NCBI GenBank assembly: GCA_015065805.1
Contig: SVPN01000012.1
Span: 1-48,719, forward strand
Direction: 5' to 3'
DNA length: 48,719 bases
From: Oscillospiraceae bacterium
GTDB taxonomy: Bacteria > Bacillota > Clostridia > Oscillospirales > Acutalibacteraceae
This document shows positions 27,309 to 35,383 of this stretch, in pieces (the first letter of the stretch is position 1; every line of letters starts with the position of its first letter). The translations under genes and the position numbers were made by a program. The notes beneath the pieces are model-generated. The model was not told the DNA's origin and made no database searches. It saw only the letters and a list, made by a program, of their open reading frames with translations.

Positions 27309-27995
27309 TTACCAGGGACGGTCGTTGTAGGGCGTGTCCTCCACGCCGTTGCTGTTGAGCTTGCTGACCATCTTGTCGAGAACCGGCTTCCACATATTCT
27401 TAAACCAGGTCGTGCCGCCGAACCACTTGACGATCGTCGGGCCGATGGCGTAATAGGTGCGGATGAACGCACGGCCGTACCAGGTGGAAGCAAGCGTTTC
27501 ATCGCGAAAACGGCGAAGTGTCCACACCTCGGGGCAATCATACGAGCCGTACACGCAGGTCGCCACAACACAGCAACCGCCGGTGCTGACACCCTCGGGA
27601 ACCGAGAAGTCAATGTCGCTTGCCATAACGGATTCGTCCGTGCCGTCCATATACTCGATATAGACCTTGATCAGGCGGACATTTCGGATGGTGCTGTTGT
27701 ACCACGCATTTTCCCAGATGTTGCCGAACGACATCTCACCGGGAGCCAAAGGACCCGTATAACGCACGCCGTCGGTCGCTTTGCCTTTGATGGAGCACGG
27801 AGCCTCATCGTTCACCGCATTGTAGGGGGTGAACCAGAAATGCGCATATTTAATAGTCTTTTCGGTCAGGTTTTTGAACGAAAACTTGACGCTCACACCG
27901 CCTGCCGAGTTGGGACCGCTCATCCACGCGTCAATCGAATTGCCGTCGTAGCCTTTATGACCCATTGTGAAATCCCATACCTGAAGTCTTGCCAT
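27309..27995 (-). CDS. CFI-box-CTERM domain protein, unknown function
   Basis: The product is 228 residues from the ATG at 27995, which has GAGGAGG 8 nt upstream. The N-terminal half (KFSFKNLTEKTIKYAHFW, TPYNAVND, GPLAPGE) is beta-rich and resembles the domain that describes how a property scales in many Firmicutes proteins of unknown role. The C-terminal part has the Cys-rich CFI-box-like motif GGCCVVATCVYGSYDCPEV followed by LRRFRDETLASTWYGRAFIR, typical of the family named for CFIATA-type motifs. There is no signal peptide. The gene stands alone between a promoter and a terminator. Role not known. Confidence 0.78.
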   Translation of the reverse strand: MARLQVWDFTMGHKGYDGNSIDAWMSGPNSAGGVSVKFSFKNLTEKTIKYAHFWFTPYNAVNDEAPCSIKGKATDGVRYTGPLAPGEMSFGNIWENAWYNSTIRNVRLIKVYIEYMDGTDESVMASDIDFSVPEGVSTGGCCVVATCVYGSYDCPEVWTLRRFRDETLASTWYGRAFIRTYYAIGPTIVKWFGGTTWFKNMWKPVLDKMVSKLNSNGVEDTPYNDRPW

Positions 27996-28059
27996 TGTTA
28001 CAGCCTCCTCAAAAGCCAATCTCGGTTTTATCACGCTTTTGCGCAAAAACTATGGAACA

Positions 28060-28088
28060 AGAATAGCAAAAAAATGACAAAAAATCAA
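28060..28088 (-). promoter_or_regulatory. Possible promoter for the CFI-box protein gene
   Basis: On the minus strand there is TTGATT (28083-28088), a 17-nt spacer and TATTCT (28060-28065), in the AT-rich gap between this gene and the 69-residue gene. The match is moderate. Confidence 0.4.
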
Positions 28089-28116
28089 GTATTTTGTCGG
28101 AATCCGACAGAGTTTT

Positions 28117-28326
28117 TTACTCCTCCCAGTCCAACAGCTCCATTTCGCGGATGATCTCCTTCTGACGCTCGAAGAACAGCAGCTCCTTGTTGTGGTCGAA
28201 ATACTCCTTGCATCCGTAGCGGCTGATAAAGCGGGCACTGTGATAGCCGACGGTCAGCTCCGTCACAAAAATCAGGATCTCCTGCGCGAGCGACTGCGCT
28301 TTTGTAAGAGGTTTCTTCCCGTCCAT
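28117..28326 (-). CDS. Small hypothetical protein
   Basis: The product is 69 residues, soluble, with a likely helical pattern (LAQEILIFVTELTVGYHSA, ERQKEIIREMELL). GGAAGG lies about 10 nt before the ATG, and a hairpin with T-rich sequence follows the stop. I do not recognise it. Longer overlapping frames in this stretch lack a ribosome site and were not used. Confidence 0.6.
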   Translation of the reverse strand: MDGKKPLTKAQSLAQEILIFVTELTVGYHSARFISRYGCKEYFDHNKELLFFERQKEIIREMELLDWEE

Positions 28327-28441
28327 TCCTAAATTCCTTCCTTCCGCACGGACGTTCCTTGGTTTTCCTGTTTTTTCGGGTAGTTATAGGATTTATCATA
28401 CCTTACCTGCCCGAAAAACGCAACCTTCATTATCATCAACA

Positions 28442-28476
28442 GCGGGAGGTGTCGCATTTTCGCAACACCTCCCGCC
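28442..28476. other. Stable intergenic hairpin
   Basis: GCGGGAGGTGT and ACACCTCCCGC form an 11-bp perfect stem around a 13-nt loop between two divergent transcription units. Neither side has a U-tract, so it is not a standard terminator. The flanks 28327-28441 and 28477-28518 show nothing else I can name. Confidence 0.5.
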
Positions 28477-28518
28477 TCTAAGGAGCCCGTTTTGCCGTTC
28501 AAATCCCTCTCGAACCGA

Positions 28519-28547
28519 TTGCAATCCGTGAAAGTTTGTGGTATACT
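28519..28547 (+). promoter_or_regulatory. SigA promoter of holA-rnmV
   Basis: TTGCAA (28519-28524), a 17-nt spacer and TATACT (28542-28547). Its position excludes translation starts upstream of about 28555. Confidence 0.8.
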
Positions 28548-28579
28548 GTTACCATTCTGTTGAAAAGGAGGCGACGGCG

Positions 28580-29629
28580 TTGCCGATGACCGAAAAAGAT
28601 CTGAAATCCGCACTCAAAAGCGGCGACCTGTCGCCTGTATATTTTTTGTATGGTGAGGAGCCGTATCTTGTGGCGCATTTTGCCTCGCTCACGGCGGATA
28701 CAGCGGTGCCCGCTGACGGGATGGAGGATTTCAACCGCCACGTTTTCGACGGCACGGCACTGTCGCTCGACGCATTGGAGGCGGCGGTGGAAGCGATGCC
28801 GCTGATGGGCGAGCACACCTGCGTGTGGGTCAGGGATTACGATGCGGGTGCCGCCAACGCCGCTGTTACCGAGCGGATGAAGGCGATCATCGCCAAGGCA
28901 GAGGAGCCGTGCGTGCTGTTGTTTTCCGTGACCGCCTTCACACCCGATATGAAGAAAAATGCCAAGTGGAAGGCGTTCCTCAAGGAGATCGACAAGCGCG
29001 GTGTATCGGTGTGCTTTGAGCACCGCTCGTCCTCGGACACGGCGGCACTGCTGATGCGCGGTGCGCAAAAGCGCGGTGCAACGCTGTCGCGTCCCGTGGC
29101 TCTGGCGATGATCGAGCAATGCGGCAGTGATCTGTTCCTGCTCAACAACGAGTTGGATAAGCTGTGCGCCGTTGTCGGTGAGGGCGGTGAGATCACCGCC
29201 GAGATCCTCGCCAAGGTCGGTGTGCGTCAGCTGGACGCCTCCGTGTACGAATTGTCCAAGGCGCTTTTGCAAAAGCGGTACGACACCGCCTATCACTGCA
29301 TCGCGGCACTGTTTGCCTGCGGCGAGGAGCCCATCCGCATTTTGGCGGTGCTGTCGGAGACCTATGTTGATCTCTATCGCGCCAAAATCGCCGCTGTCGG
29401 CGGTGAGCAGGCAACGGCTCTCAGCGAGGTCTTTGCCTACCGCGGGCGGGAATTCCGCCTGCGCAACGCGGCAAGAGACTGCCGCGCGCTTTCCACGGAA
29501 GCCCTGCGCAACAGTCTGGATCTGCTGGGCAAGGCCGATACGCGGATGAAAAGCACCTCGGCAAAGCAACACCGTCTGATTTTGGAGGAAACGGTCGCGC
29601 GCCTGATCCTCCTGGCAAAGGCGGGATGA
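28580..29629 (+). CDS. holA: DNA polymerase III subunit delta
   Basis: This is the clamp-loader subunit that opens the beta sliding clamp. The N-terminus TEKDLKSALKSGDLSPVYFLYGEEPYLV is the family's opening (YLLYGEE.YL), and the middle (AHTLL..GEEPIRILAVLSETYVDLYRAK region) and C-terminal helical collar (AKQHRLILEETVARLILL) fit HolA. The TTG at 28580 is 8 nt after AAGGAGG; the ATG at 28586 is 14 nt after it, so TTG is favoured. The product is about 349 residues, normal size. Its end overlaps the RNase M5 gene by 4 nt (ATGA), which implies translational coupling. Confidence 0.9.
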   Translation: MPMTEKDLKSALKSGDLSPVYFLYGEEPYLVAHFASLTADTAVPADGMEDFNRHVFDGTALSLDALEAAVEAMPLMGEHTCVWVRDYDAGAANAAVTERMKAIIAKAEEPCVLLFSVTAFTPDMKKNAKWKAFLKEIDKRGVSVCFEHRSSSDTAALLMRGAQKRGATLSRPVALAMIEQCGSDLFLLNNELDKLCAVVGEGGEITAEILAKVGVRQLDASVYELSKALLQKRYDTAYHCIAALFACGEEPIRILAVLSETYVDLYRAKIAAVGGEQATALSEVFAYRGREFRLRNAARDCRALSTEALRNSLDLLGKADTRMKSTSAKQHRLILEETVARLILLAKAG

Positions 29630-30210
29630 GTATGCTGACCATCCGTGAAGCGATCGTGGTGGAGGGTCGCTACGACACGATCCGCCTGTCACAGCTTATT
29701 GACACCGTGATCGTGCAGACCAACGGCTTTCGCCTGTTTCACGATAAAGAACAGATCGCCCTGCTGCGGCGGCTTGCGCAGACGCGCGGGCTTGTGGTGC
29801 TGACCGACAGCGACAGCGCAGGCTTTGTCATCCGCGACCGCATCAGCTCCTTTATCCCCAAGGAACAGCTCAGACACGCCTATATTCCACCCTGTGCGGG
29901 CAAGGAAAAGCGCAAGCGCACCCCCTCCAAAGAGGGCTTACTCGGCGTGGAGGGTGTGAGCGATGAGGCGATCCTGCAGGCACTGCGCACGGCGGGAATC
30001 ACCGAAGACTCTGCGAGCCGCGTCACCTTTATGACACCGCTTCGGATGTTCGAGGACGGCTTGTCGGGCGGCAAGGACAGCAAGGCAAAGCGTGAGCGGC
30101 TGTGCGAGTTGCTTTCCCTGCCGAAATTTTTATCCGCCTCGCGTCTGTGTCAGGTGCTCAACACCGCCTTTACCGAAGAGGAATATCGGACGGCGTTATC
30201 GCAGACTTGA
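29626..30210 (+). CDS. rnmV: Ribonuclease M5 (5S rRNA maturation), Toprim family
   Basis: RNase M5 processes the 5S rRNA precursor in Gram-positive bacteria. The Toprim domain shows the acidic motifs VVEGRYD and LTDSDSAG; the region KEKRKRTPSKEGLLGVEGVS is the typical M5 segment preceding the C-terminal DUF4093-like domain. The length of 194 residues is normal. Two ATG codons (29626 and 29632) are possible; GGCGGG is 6 nt before the second. In many Firmicutes rnmV neighbours ksgA; here it is coupled to holA instead. Confidence 0.9.
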   Translation: MSMLTIREAIVVEGRYDTIRLSQLIDTVIVQTNGFRLFHDKEQIALLRRLAQTRGLVVLTDSDSAGFVIRDRISSFIPKEQLRHAYIPPCAGKEKRKRTPSKEGLLGVEGVSDEAILQALRTAGITEDSASRVTFMTPLRMFEDGLSGGKDSKAKRERLCELLSLPKFLSASRLCQVLNTAFTEEEYRTALSQT

Positions 30211-30235
30211 CAAACCGCCGCTTCGTGCGTATACT
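30207..30235 (+). promoter_or_regulatory. SigA promoter of the riboswitch-ribU unit
   Basis: TTGACA (30207-30212), a 17-nt spacer and TATACT (30230-30235). The -35 overlaps the rnmV stop codon. Confidence 0.85.
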
Positions 30236-30244
30236 GATAATACA

Positions 30245-30356
30245 CTTCAGGGCGGGGTGAAAGTCCCCACCGGCGGTACAGTCCGCGAGCCACCGAAGGG
30301 TGGTTGATTCGGTGCAATTCCGAAACCGACGGTTACAGTCCGGACGGAAGAAGATC
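30245..30356 (+). ncRNA. FMN riboswitch (RFN element)
   Basis: The conserved core blocks are present in order: AGGGCGGGGTGAAAGTCCCC, ACCGGCGGTA, AGTCCGCGAGCC, ATTCGGTGCAATTCCGAAACC, GACGGTTACAGTCCGGA, GAAGA. It lies between a promoter and a terminator in front of ribU, so FMN binding is expected to end transcription early. Confidence 0.96.
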
Positions 30357-30371
30357 ATCTTTGCTACACGT

Positions 30372-30404
30372 ATGCCCTGTGGTGAGTCCACAGGGCATTT
30401 TTGT
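30372..30404 (+). terminator. Riboswitch-controlled terminator
   Basis: An 11-bp stem (ATGCCCTGTGG / CCACAGGGCAT) is followed by TTTTTGTTT, 16 nt after the FMN aptamer. This is the expression platform for ribU. Confidence 0.9.
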
Positions 30405-30430
30405 TTGCCTAAAGAAAGGGTTGTAAAACT

Positions 30431-31087
30431 ATGAAATCCACACGTATTCGGAATATGACGGTCACGGCGATGCTGTGCGCTCTGGCGTATGTCGTGACCT
30501 TCCTGATCCACTTCAAGGTGATGTTTCTCACGTTTGATCTGAAAGACGCGGTGCTGACATTAGCGGCGTTGCTGTACGGCCCCGTGTACGGGCTGGTATC
30601 GGCGGCGGTGGTGGCACTGCTGGAATTTGTCACCATCAGCGACACGGGTTGGTACGGACTGCTGATGAATTTCCTGTCCTCGGCAGCCTTTGCGTGCGTG
30701 GCAGGGCTCGTCTATAATCGCAAGCGCGATCTGACGGGAGCGGTGCTGGGTCTTGTGGGAGCGGCAGGCGCGATGGTGGCGGTGATGCTCGTTGCCAACC
30801 TGCTCATCACGCCGTTATATATGGGCGTGTCCGTTGCGGATGTCGGCGCACTGATCCCGACCCTGCTGTTGCCGTTCAACGCGTGCAAAGCGGTGATGAA
30901 CGCGGCAACGGTGATCCTGCTGTACAAACCGCTTACAGCGGCATTGCGCCGCACGGGCGTCCTCGAGCACGGGCCAGCCTCCTATCGCCTGGATATGAAA
31001 TCGGTATTGCTCGGCGGTACGGCGATCCTGCTGATCGTCGCCGCCTGCGTCGTCATCACCGTCGTCCTCGGCGGCAATATCGGATGA
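30431..31087 (+). CDS. ribU: Riboflavin ECF transporter S component
   Basis: RibU is the membrane subunit that binds riboflavin and works with the shared EcfT/EcfA energy module encoded elsewhere. There are five to six hydrophobic segments in 218 residues. The block HFKVMFLTFDLKDAVLTLAALLYGPVYGLVSAA is close to the RibU signature (the family's F.DL.D.P...LGP). The FMN riboswitch upstream is strong independent support for the substrate. AAAGGG lies 10 nt before the ATG. Confidence 0.92.
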   Translation: MKSTRIRNMTVTAMLCALAYVVTFLIHFKVMFLTFDLKDAVLTLAALLYGPVYGLVSAAVVALLEFVTISDTGWYGLLMNFLSSAAFACVAGLVYNRKRDLTGAVLGLVGAAGAMVAVMLVANLLITPLYMGVSVADVGALIPTLLLPFNACKAVMNAATVILLYKPLTAALRRTGVLEHGPASYRLDMKSVLLGGTAILLIVAACVVITVVLGGNIG

Positions 31088-31096
31088 ATTTTCCCA

Positions 31097-31124
31097 TTGA
31101 CAAACACAAATTTTGTGCTATACT
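31097..31124 (+). promoter_or_regulatory. SigA promoter of the SAM riboswitch-metK unit
   Basis: TTGACA (31097-31102), a 16-nt spacer and an extended TGC-TATACT (-10 at 31119-31124). Confidence 0.85.
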
Positions 31125-31143
31125 GGTCTTGTCAAAATTGAAT

Positions 31144-31250
31144 ACGCCTTATCAAGAGTGACGGAGGGAACAGGCCCTGTGATGTCCGACAACCTGCTTT
31201 TGCAAAAAAGTAAGGTGCCAAATCCTGCGGGTAGAACCGAAAGATGAGAT
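31144..31250 (+). ncRNA. SAM-I riboswitch (S-box)
   Basis: Recognised by CTTATCAAGAGTGACGGAGG, GGCCC, GAT..CCGACAACC, AAGGTGCCAAATCCTGC, and the closing GATGAG that pairs with CTTATC (P1). It precedes metK and is followed by a terminator, so high SAM should switch metK off. Confidence 0.95.
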
Positions 31251-31258
31251 GCTTTTCA

Positions 31259-31288
31259 CGCCGTTCGGTTCTGCCGGACGGCGTTTTT
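31259..31288 (+). terminator. S-box-controlled terminator
   Basis: The stem CGCCGT..CGG / CCG..ACGGCG is followed by TTTTT, 11 nt after the aptamer closing helix. Confidence 0.88.
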
Positions 31289-31317
31289 ATGTATATCAGA
31301 AAGGAATGAACAACACA

Positions 31318-32499
31318 ATGGCAAGATATTTCTTTACCTCCGAATCCGTGACCGAGGGACATCCCGACAAGGTGTGCGACCAGATCTCCGATGCGGTGCT
31401 GGACGCGATCCTGGCACAGGATCCCGACGCGCACGTGGCGTGCGAGACCTGCGCCACCACGGGCATCGTGATGGTAATGGGTGAGATCACCACCACCGCC
31501 AAGGTGGACATCCCCGCGCTGGTGCGCAAGACCGCGCTGGAGATCGGCTACGACGGCTCGGACAAGGGCTTTGACGGCAACACCTGCGAGGTGGTGGTGC
31601 GTCTTGACGAGCAATCCCCCGACATCGCGATGGGTGTCAACGAAGCCATGGCCGTGCGCGGCACCGATGCCGATCCGTACGATGTGACGGGTGCGGGCGA
31701 TCAGGGTATGATGTTCGGCTATGCCTGCGACGAAACGCCCGAGCTGATGCCGCTGACCGTTTCGCTGTCCCACGCGCTTGCCCGCCGTCTGACGGCGGTG
31801 CGCAAGGACGGCACTCTCCCCTACCTGCGTCCCGACGGCAAAACGCAGGTGACGGTGGAATATGAGGACGGCAAGGCGGTGCGCGTGGAGACGATCGTCG
31901 TGTCCACCCAGCACGACGAAGCCGCCGACCTTGACACCATCCGCCGCGACCTGATCGAGCACGTCATCCGCCCGACCGTCCCTGCTCAGCTTCTTGACGA
32001 CAACACCAAAATCCTGGTGAATCCGACCGGTCGCTTTGTGATCGGCGGTCCGCAGGGTGACAGCGGTCTGACGGGTCGCAAGATCATCGTCGATACCTAC
32101 GGCGGTCGTGCGGCACACGGCGGCGGTGCCTTCTCGGGCAAAGACCCGACAAAGGTGGACCGCTCTGCCGCGTATATGGCGCGCTATGCCGCCAAAAACG
32201 TGGTTGCCGCAGGACTTGCCAAGCGTTGCGAGTTGCAGCTTGCCTATGCCATCGGCGTGGCACATCCCGTGTCGGTGTTTGTGGACACGGAGGGCACGGG
32301 CATCGTGTCCGATGAGGTGATCACCGAGGCGGTCAAGAAGGTGTTTGACTTCCGCCCCGCCGCGATCATCGACACGCTCAAGCTGCGCCGTCCGCAGTAC
32401 CGCGATGTCGCCGCCTACGGTCATATGGGCCGCGAAGACCTTGATGTGATGTGGGAAAAGACCGATAAGGTTGACGCCCTCAAGGCCGCCATTCAATAA
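31318..32499 (+). CDS. metK: S-adenosylmethionine synthase
   Basis: MetK makes SAM from methionine and ATP. Motifs seen: [20 protein letters not shown] at the N-terminus, [12 protein letters not shown], and [17 protein letters not shown]. The 393 residues match the family. The ATG at 31318 is chosen because [10 protein letters not shown] is the family's start; an in-frame ATG at 31306 lies directly against the AAAGGA site. A terminator follows the gene. Confidence 0.97.
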   Translation: MARYFFTSESVTEGHPDKVCDQISDAVLDAILAQDPDAHVACETCATTGIVMVMGEITTTAKVDIPALVRKTALEIGYDGSDKGFDGNTCEVVVRLDEQSPDIAMGVNEAMAVRGTDADPYDVTGAGDQGMMFGYACDETPELMPLTVSLSHALARRLTAVRKDGTLPYLRPDGKTQVTVEYEDGKAVRVETIVVSTQHDEAADLDTIRRDLIEHVIRPTVPAQLLDDNTKILVNPTGRFVIGGPQGDSGLTGRKIIVDTYGGRAAHGGGAFSGKDPTKVDRSAAYMARYAAKNVVAAGLAKRCELQLAYAIGVAHPVSVFVDTEGTGIVSDEVITEAVKKVFDFRPAAIIDTLKLRRPQYRDVAAYGHMGREDLDVMWEKTDKVDALKAAIQ

Positions 32500-32506
32500 G
32501 TCTCCC

Positions 32507-32543
32507 GAAGGCTGTTGTGTTGTGCAACAGCCTTCTTGCTTTT
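32507..32543 (+). terminator. Terminator of metK
   Basis: An 11-bp stem (GAAGGCTGTTG / CAACAGCCTTC) is followed by TTGCTTTT. Confidence 0.88.
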
Positions 32544-32564
32544 CGGCGCACGGTCGTGTATACT
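32536..32564 (+). promoter_or_regulatory. Promoter of the macro-domain/xth operon
   Basis: TTGCTT (32536-32541), a 17-nt spacer and TATACT (32559-32564), 22 nt before the ATG. The -35 sits in the tail of the metK terminator. Confidence 0.65.
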
Positions 32565-32586
32565 GTAGAAAAAGGAGTGACACATT

Positions 32587-33564
32587 ATGCCGCTGTTGAT
32601 CGTACGAAACGATATCACCAAGATGTCGGTGGATGCCATTGTCAATGCCGCCAACAACAGCCTGCTCGGCGGAGGCGGTGTGGACGGATGCATCCACCGT
32701 GCCGCAGGTCCCGCCCTGCTTGCTGAATGCCGCACACTGGGCGGCTGTGAGACGGGCGATGCCAAAATCACGGGTGCTTACAATCTCCCGTGCCGCTATG
32801 TCATCCACACGGTCGGGCCCGTGTGGAACGGCGGCAACAACGGCGAGGAATCGCTGTTGCGCTCGTGCTATCGCCGCTCGCTTGCCGTTGCCGCCGAACA
32901 CGAGGTGAAAACACTGGCATTTCCGCTGATCTCGGCGGGCGTTTACGGCTATCCGAAGGCGGAGGCATTGCGCATCGCCACCGAGGAGATCGTCAATTTC
33001 CTGCAAGACAACGAGATGACCGTCTACCTCGTGATTTTTGACAAAGCCTCTTTTCAGGTCGGAACAGCACGCTTTGCACAGATCGCGCAATACATCGACG
33101 ACGCCTATGTCGATGCGCGCGTGGATCACATCGCGGAATCGCACCGCCGAAAGGCATTTGCGATGGGGAAAGCCTGCGCACCCTGCTGTGCACCGTCCGA
33201 TGAGCTGGAATTTGAGGTGGACGAGAGCTTTTCGCAGATGCTTCTGCGCAAAATCGACGAAAGCGGTATGACCGACGCGCAGTGCTACAAAAAAGCCAAC
33301 ATCGACCGCAAGCTGTTCTCGAAGATCCGCGGCGATGTGCATTACAAGCCGAGCAAAGCGACGGCATTTGCCTTTGCGGTGGCATTGGAGCTGTCGCTTG
33401 CCGAAACGGAGGAGCTGCTCCGCAAGGCGGGCTTTGCACTGTCGCACAGCCTGAAATTCGACCTGATCTTAGAATATTGCATCACAAACGGGATATACAA
33501 TATCCACGAGATCAACGAAGTCCTGTTTGCGTTTGATCAACCGCTGTTGGGGGTGGCATCGTGA
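32587..33564 (+). CDS. Macro-domain ADP-ribose hydrolase with C-terminal helical domain
   Basis: The product is 325 residues. Residues 1-170 are a MacroD/YmdB-type macro domain ([38 protein letters not shown]), which removes ADP-ribose from proteins or hydrolyses O-acetyl-ADP-ribose. Residues about 210-325 are an all-helical region ([53 protein letters not shown]) with the pattern of an HTH/XRE-like module (transition [14 protein letters not shown]), as seen in similar clostridial proteins. It may bind nucleic acid or a target protein. The gene is coupled to exonuclease III by a 4-nt GTGA overlap, suggesting a link to DNA damage repair. AAAGGAG precedes the ATG. Confidence 0.88.
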   Translation: MPLLIVRNDITKMSVDAIVNAANNSLLGGGGVDGCIHRAAGPALLAECRTLGGCETGDAKITGAYNLPCRYVIHTVGPVWNGGNNGEESLLRSCYRRSLAVAAEHEVKTLAFPLISAGVYGYPKAEALRIATEEIVNFLQDNEMTVYLVIFDKASFQVGTARFAQIAQYIDDAYVDARVDHIAESHRRKAFAMGKACAPCCAPSDELEFEVDESFSQMLLRKIDESGMTDAQCYKKANIDRKLFSKIRGDVHYKPSKATAFAFAVALELSLAETEELLRKAGFALSHSLKFDLILEYCITNGIYNIHEINEVLFAFDQPLLGVAS

Positions 33565-34313
33565 AACTGATTTCCTGGAATGTCAACGGCTTTCGTGCGT
33601 GTTTAGGCAAAGGCTTTGCCGAGGCGTTTGCCGCTTGGGATGCGGATATTGTCTGCCTGCAGGAAACCAAGATGCAGGAGGGGCAAGCCGTGTTTGCGCC
33701 CGAGGGGTATCATCAATACTGGTACAGCGCCGAGAAAAAGGGCTATTCGGGTACGGCGGTGTTCAGCAAGCGCGAACCGCTGTCGGTTGCCTACGGCATC
33801 GGTATTCCCGCACACGACACCGAGGGTCGCGCCATCACACTGGAATTTGAGGAGTATTATGTGCTGTGCGTCTACACCCCGAATGCACAGCGGGAGTTAG
33901 CGCGTCTGGACTACCGTATGGCGTGGGAGGACGCATTGCGTGCGTATATCCTGCGGCTGGATGCGCAAAAGCCCGTGATCTATTGCGGCGATCTGAACGT
34001 GGCGCACGGGGAGATCGACCTCAAAAACCCCAAAACCAACCATTTCAGCGCGGGCTTCTCCGACGAAGAACGCGGCAAAATGAGCGAATTGCTGGCGGCA
34101 GGGTTCACGGATACGTTCCGTGCGCTGTATCCCGATCGGATCGCGTACTCGTGGTGGAGCTATATGTACCACGCGCGCGAGAAAAATGTCGGCTGGCGCA
34201 TTGACTATGTGATCGTCTCAAACCGCTTGTTTGACCGCGTGCGCGACAGCTTTATCCTTGCCGATGTGACGGGCAGTGACCATTGCCCCGTCGGCGCGGA
34301 GATACACGTGTAG
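33561..34313 (+). CDS. xth: Exodeoxyribonuclease III / AP endonuclease
   Basis: The enzyme cuts DNA at abasic sites and trims 3' ends in base-excision repair. Motifs: [44 protein letters not shown] and GSDHCPV, which carry the metal-binding and catalytic Asn, Glu, Asp and His residues. The 250 residues fit the family. The start is GTG at 33561, overlapping the macro-domain stop. A terminator follows at 34318. Confidence 0.95.
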   Translation: MKLISWNVNGFRACLGKGFAEAFAAWDADIVCLQETKMQEGQAVFAPEGYHQYWYSAEKKGYSGTAVFSKREPLSVAYGIGIPAHDTEGRAITLEFEEYYVLCVYTPNAQRELARLDYRMAWEDALRAYILRLDAQKPVIYCGDLNVAHGEIDLKNPKTNHFSAGFSDEERGKMSELLAAGFTDTFRALYPDRIAYSWWSYMYHAREKNVGWRIDYVIVSNRLFDRVRDSFILADVTGSDHCPVGAEIHV

Positions 34314-34317
34314 ATTT

Positions 34318-34340
34318 GTCGCTTCGCAAGCGACCTTTTT
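34318..34340 (+). terminator. Terminator of the macro-domain/xth operon
   Basis: A 7-bp stem (GTCGCTT / AAGCGAC, loop CGC) is followed by CTTTTT. Confidence 0.8.
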
Positions 34341-34355
34341 CGGTGATCCTCTTGC

Positions 34356-34393
34356 TATACTGTGACTGTGAACGGCAGTCACAGTATTTTTTT
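34356..34393 (+). promoter_or_regulatory. Extended -10 promoter with overlapping hairpin before the VWA gene
   Basis: TGC-TATACT has its -10 at 34356-34361; the -35 is poor. A 10-bp inverted repeat (ACTGTGACTG / CAGTCACAGT, 34359-34368 and 34376-34385) followed by ATTTTTTT overlaps the -10 and start site. It could be a second terminator for readthrough from xth, or an operator. Confidence 0.55.
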
Positions 34394-34409
34394 ACAGGAG
34401 GAATGCTTT

Positions 34410-35060
34410 ATGGCAAACAACACAACGGAACTGGTATTCATTTTGGACCGAAGCGGGTCGATGGCGGGACTGGAAAGCGATACGATCGGCGGCTTCAACG
34501 CGATGATCGACAAGCAAAAGCAGGAAGACGGCGAGTGCTATGTCTCGACGGTGCTGTTCGATCACGAGAGCCTGGTGCTTCACGACCGTGTGCACCTGCA
34601 GGAGGTCCCGACAATGACCGCAGGCGATTACACGGTGCGCGGATGCACGGCACTGCTGGATGCATTGGGCGATGCGATGCATCACATCGGCAACATCCAC
34701 AAATACGCCCGCAAGGAGGATGTCCCCGCGCACACGCTGTTTGTCATCACCACCGACGGGATGGAAAATGCCAGCCGCCGCTTCACCGCACCGCAGATCA
34801 AGGCTATGATCGCGCGGCAAAAGGAACAATACGGCTGGGATTTCCTCTTCATCGGTGCGAACATCGATGCCGTGGAGACCGCCGCGCACTACGGCATCGG
34901 CAGTGACCGCGCCGTCACCTACCACGCCGACGCGGAAGGCACCAAAGCGGTGTACAAGGCTGTCGGACGCGCGGTCGGCTGTATGCGCGCCAGCGCGCCC
35001 ATCGAAGCCGATTGGTGCGACGAGATCCGCGCGGATGAAAAGCGTCGCCGTCACCCGTAA
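34410..35060 (+). CDS. VWA-domain protein (YegL/TerY-like)
   Basis: The product is 216 residues, almost entirely one von Willebrand A domain. The MIDAS metal site is complete: DRSGSM near the N-terminus, RGCTALLDA with the Thr, and TTDGMEN. There is no signal peptide, so it is cytoplasmic. GAGG 8 nt before the ATG at 34410 supports the start. Similar stand-alone proteins occur in stress and tellurite-type systems, but no partner gene lies beside it here, so its role stays open. A strong terminator follows. Confidence 0.85.
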   Translation: MANNTTELVFILDRSGSMAGLESDTIGGFNAMIDKQKQEDGECYVSTVLFDHESLVLHDRVHLQEVPTMTAGDYTVRGCTALLDALGDAMHHIGNIHKYARKEDVPAHTLFVITTDGMENASRRFTAPQIKAMIARQKEQYGWDFLFIGANIDAVETAAHYGIGSDRAVTYHADAEGTKAVYKAVGRAVGCMRASAPIEADWCDEIRADEKRRRHP

Positions 35061-35076
35061 ACCGCATAAACTCCAA

Positions 35077-35112
35077 ACCCGCTGTCGCAAAACGCGACAG
35101 CGGGTTTTCCTT
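35077..35112 (+). terminator. Terminator of the VWA gene
   Basis: A 13-bp perfect stem (AACCCGCTGTCGC / GCGACAGCGGGTT) is followed by TTCCTTT. Confidence 0.9.
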
Positions 35113-35144
35113 TCATACTATTCACAAGGATATACTTCTAACTA

Positions 35145-35172
35145 TTGACAGCGGTGAGAAAAGCAATATAAT
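35145..35172 (+). promoter_or_regulatory. Promoter in front of the RAYT remnant
   Basis: TTGACA (35145-35150), a 16-nt spacer and TATAAT (35167-35172). It is a perfect consensus, unlike the TATACT type used by neighbours, in line with the foreign origin of the element. Confidence 0.7.
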
Positions 35173-35190
35173 ATAATTGTAAAGTATATT

Positions 35191-35301
35191 ATGGTGCGAA
35201 GAGATAAGTGTTTAAAAAAGTTACTTGAAAAAGGGTTATCCATTCGGCAAACCAGTCGATTGACGGGTATAAGTGTAGGGGTTGTAAGAAAATTTAGCTA
35301 A
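35191..35301 (+). pseudogene. REP-associated (RAYT/Y1) transposase C-terminal remnant
   Basis: This is an open frame of 36 residues whose end reads KGLSIRQTSRLTGISVGVV. That is the helix-turn-helix tail usual at the C-terminus of REP-associated tyrosine transposases of Firmicutes (SIRQISRLTGIS..VV). The catalytic HuH domain is missing, so the gene is a deletion remnant. The cognate palindrome follows directly. The assignment is from memory of the family pattern. Confidence 0.7.
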
Positions 35302-35325
35302 CACAAGGAACCGTCCCCTGTGTTA
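35299..35325. repeat. REP-type palindrome next to the RAYT remnant
   Basis: TAACACA..TGTGTTA form a perfect 7-bp outer stem around an imperfect inner GG.AC.GT.CC pairing. This AACACAGGGGACGG-type sequence is the usual companion of RAYT genes in clostridia. It overlaps the stop codon of the remnant. Confidence 0.7.
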
Positions 35326-35383
35326 CGTGTGTATTCGTATTCAAAAGATTGGTTTCGCTACAGATACGGAGGATTGTGGTGAT

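Noticed and set aside
28085-28399. Alternative longer frame overlapping the 69-residue gene
   Set aside because: Arg/Gly/Lys-rich composition and no ribosome site; the 69-codon frame has both a site and a typical composition.
31132-33447. A 771-codon minus-strand frame across metK and the macro-domain gene
   Set aside because: It runs through the SAM riboswitch, terminators and two well-identified genes. It is a shadow frame.
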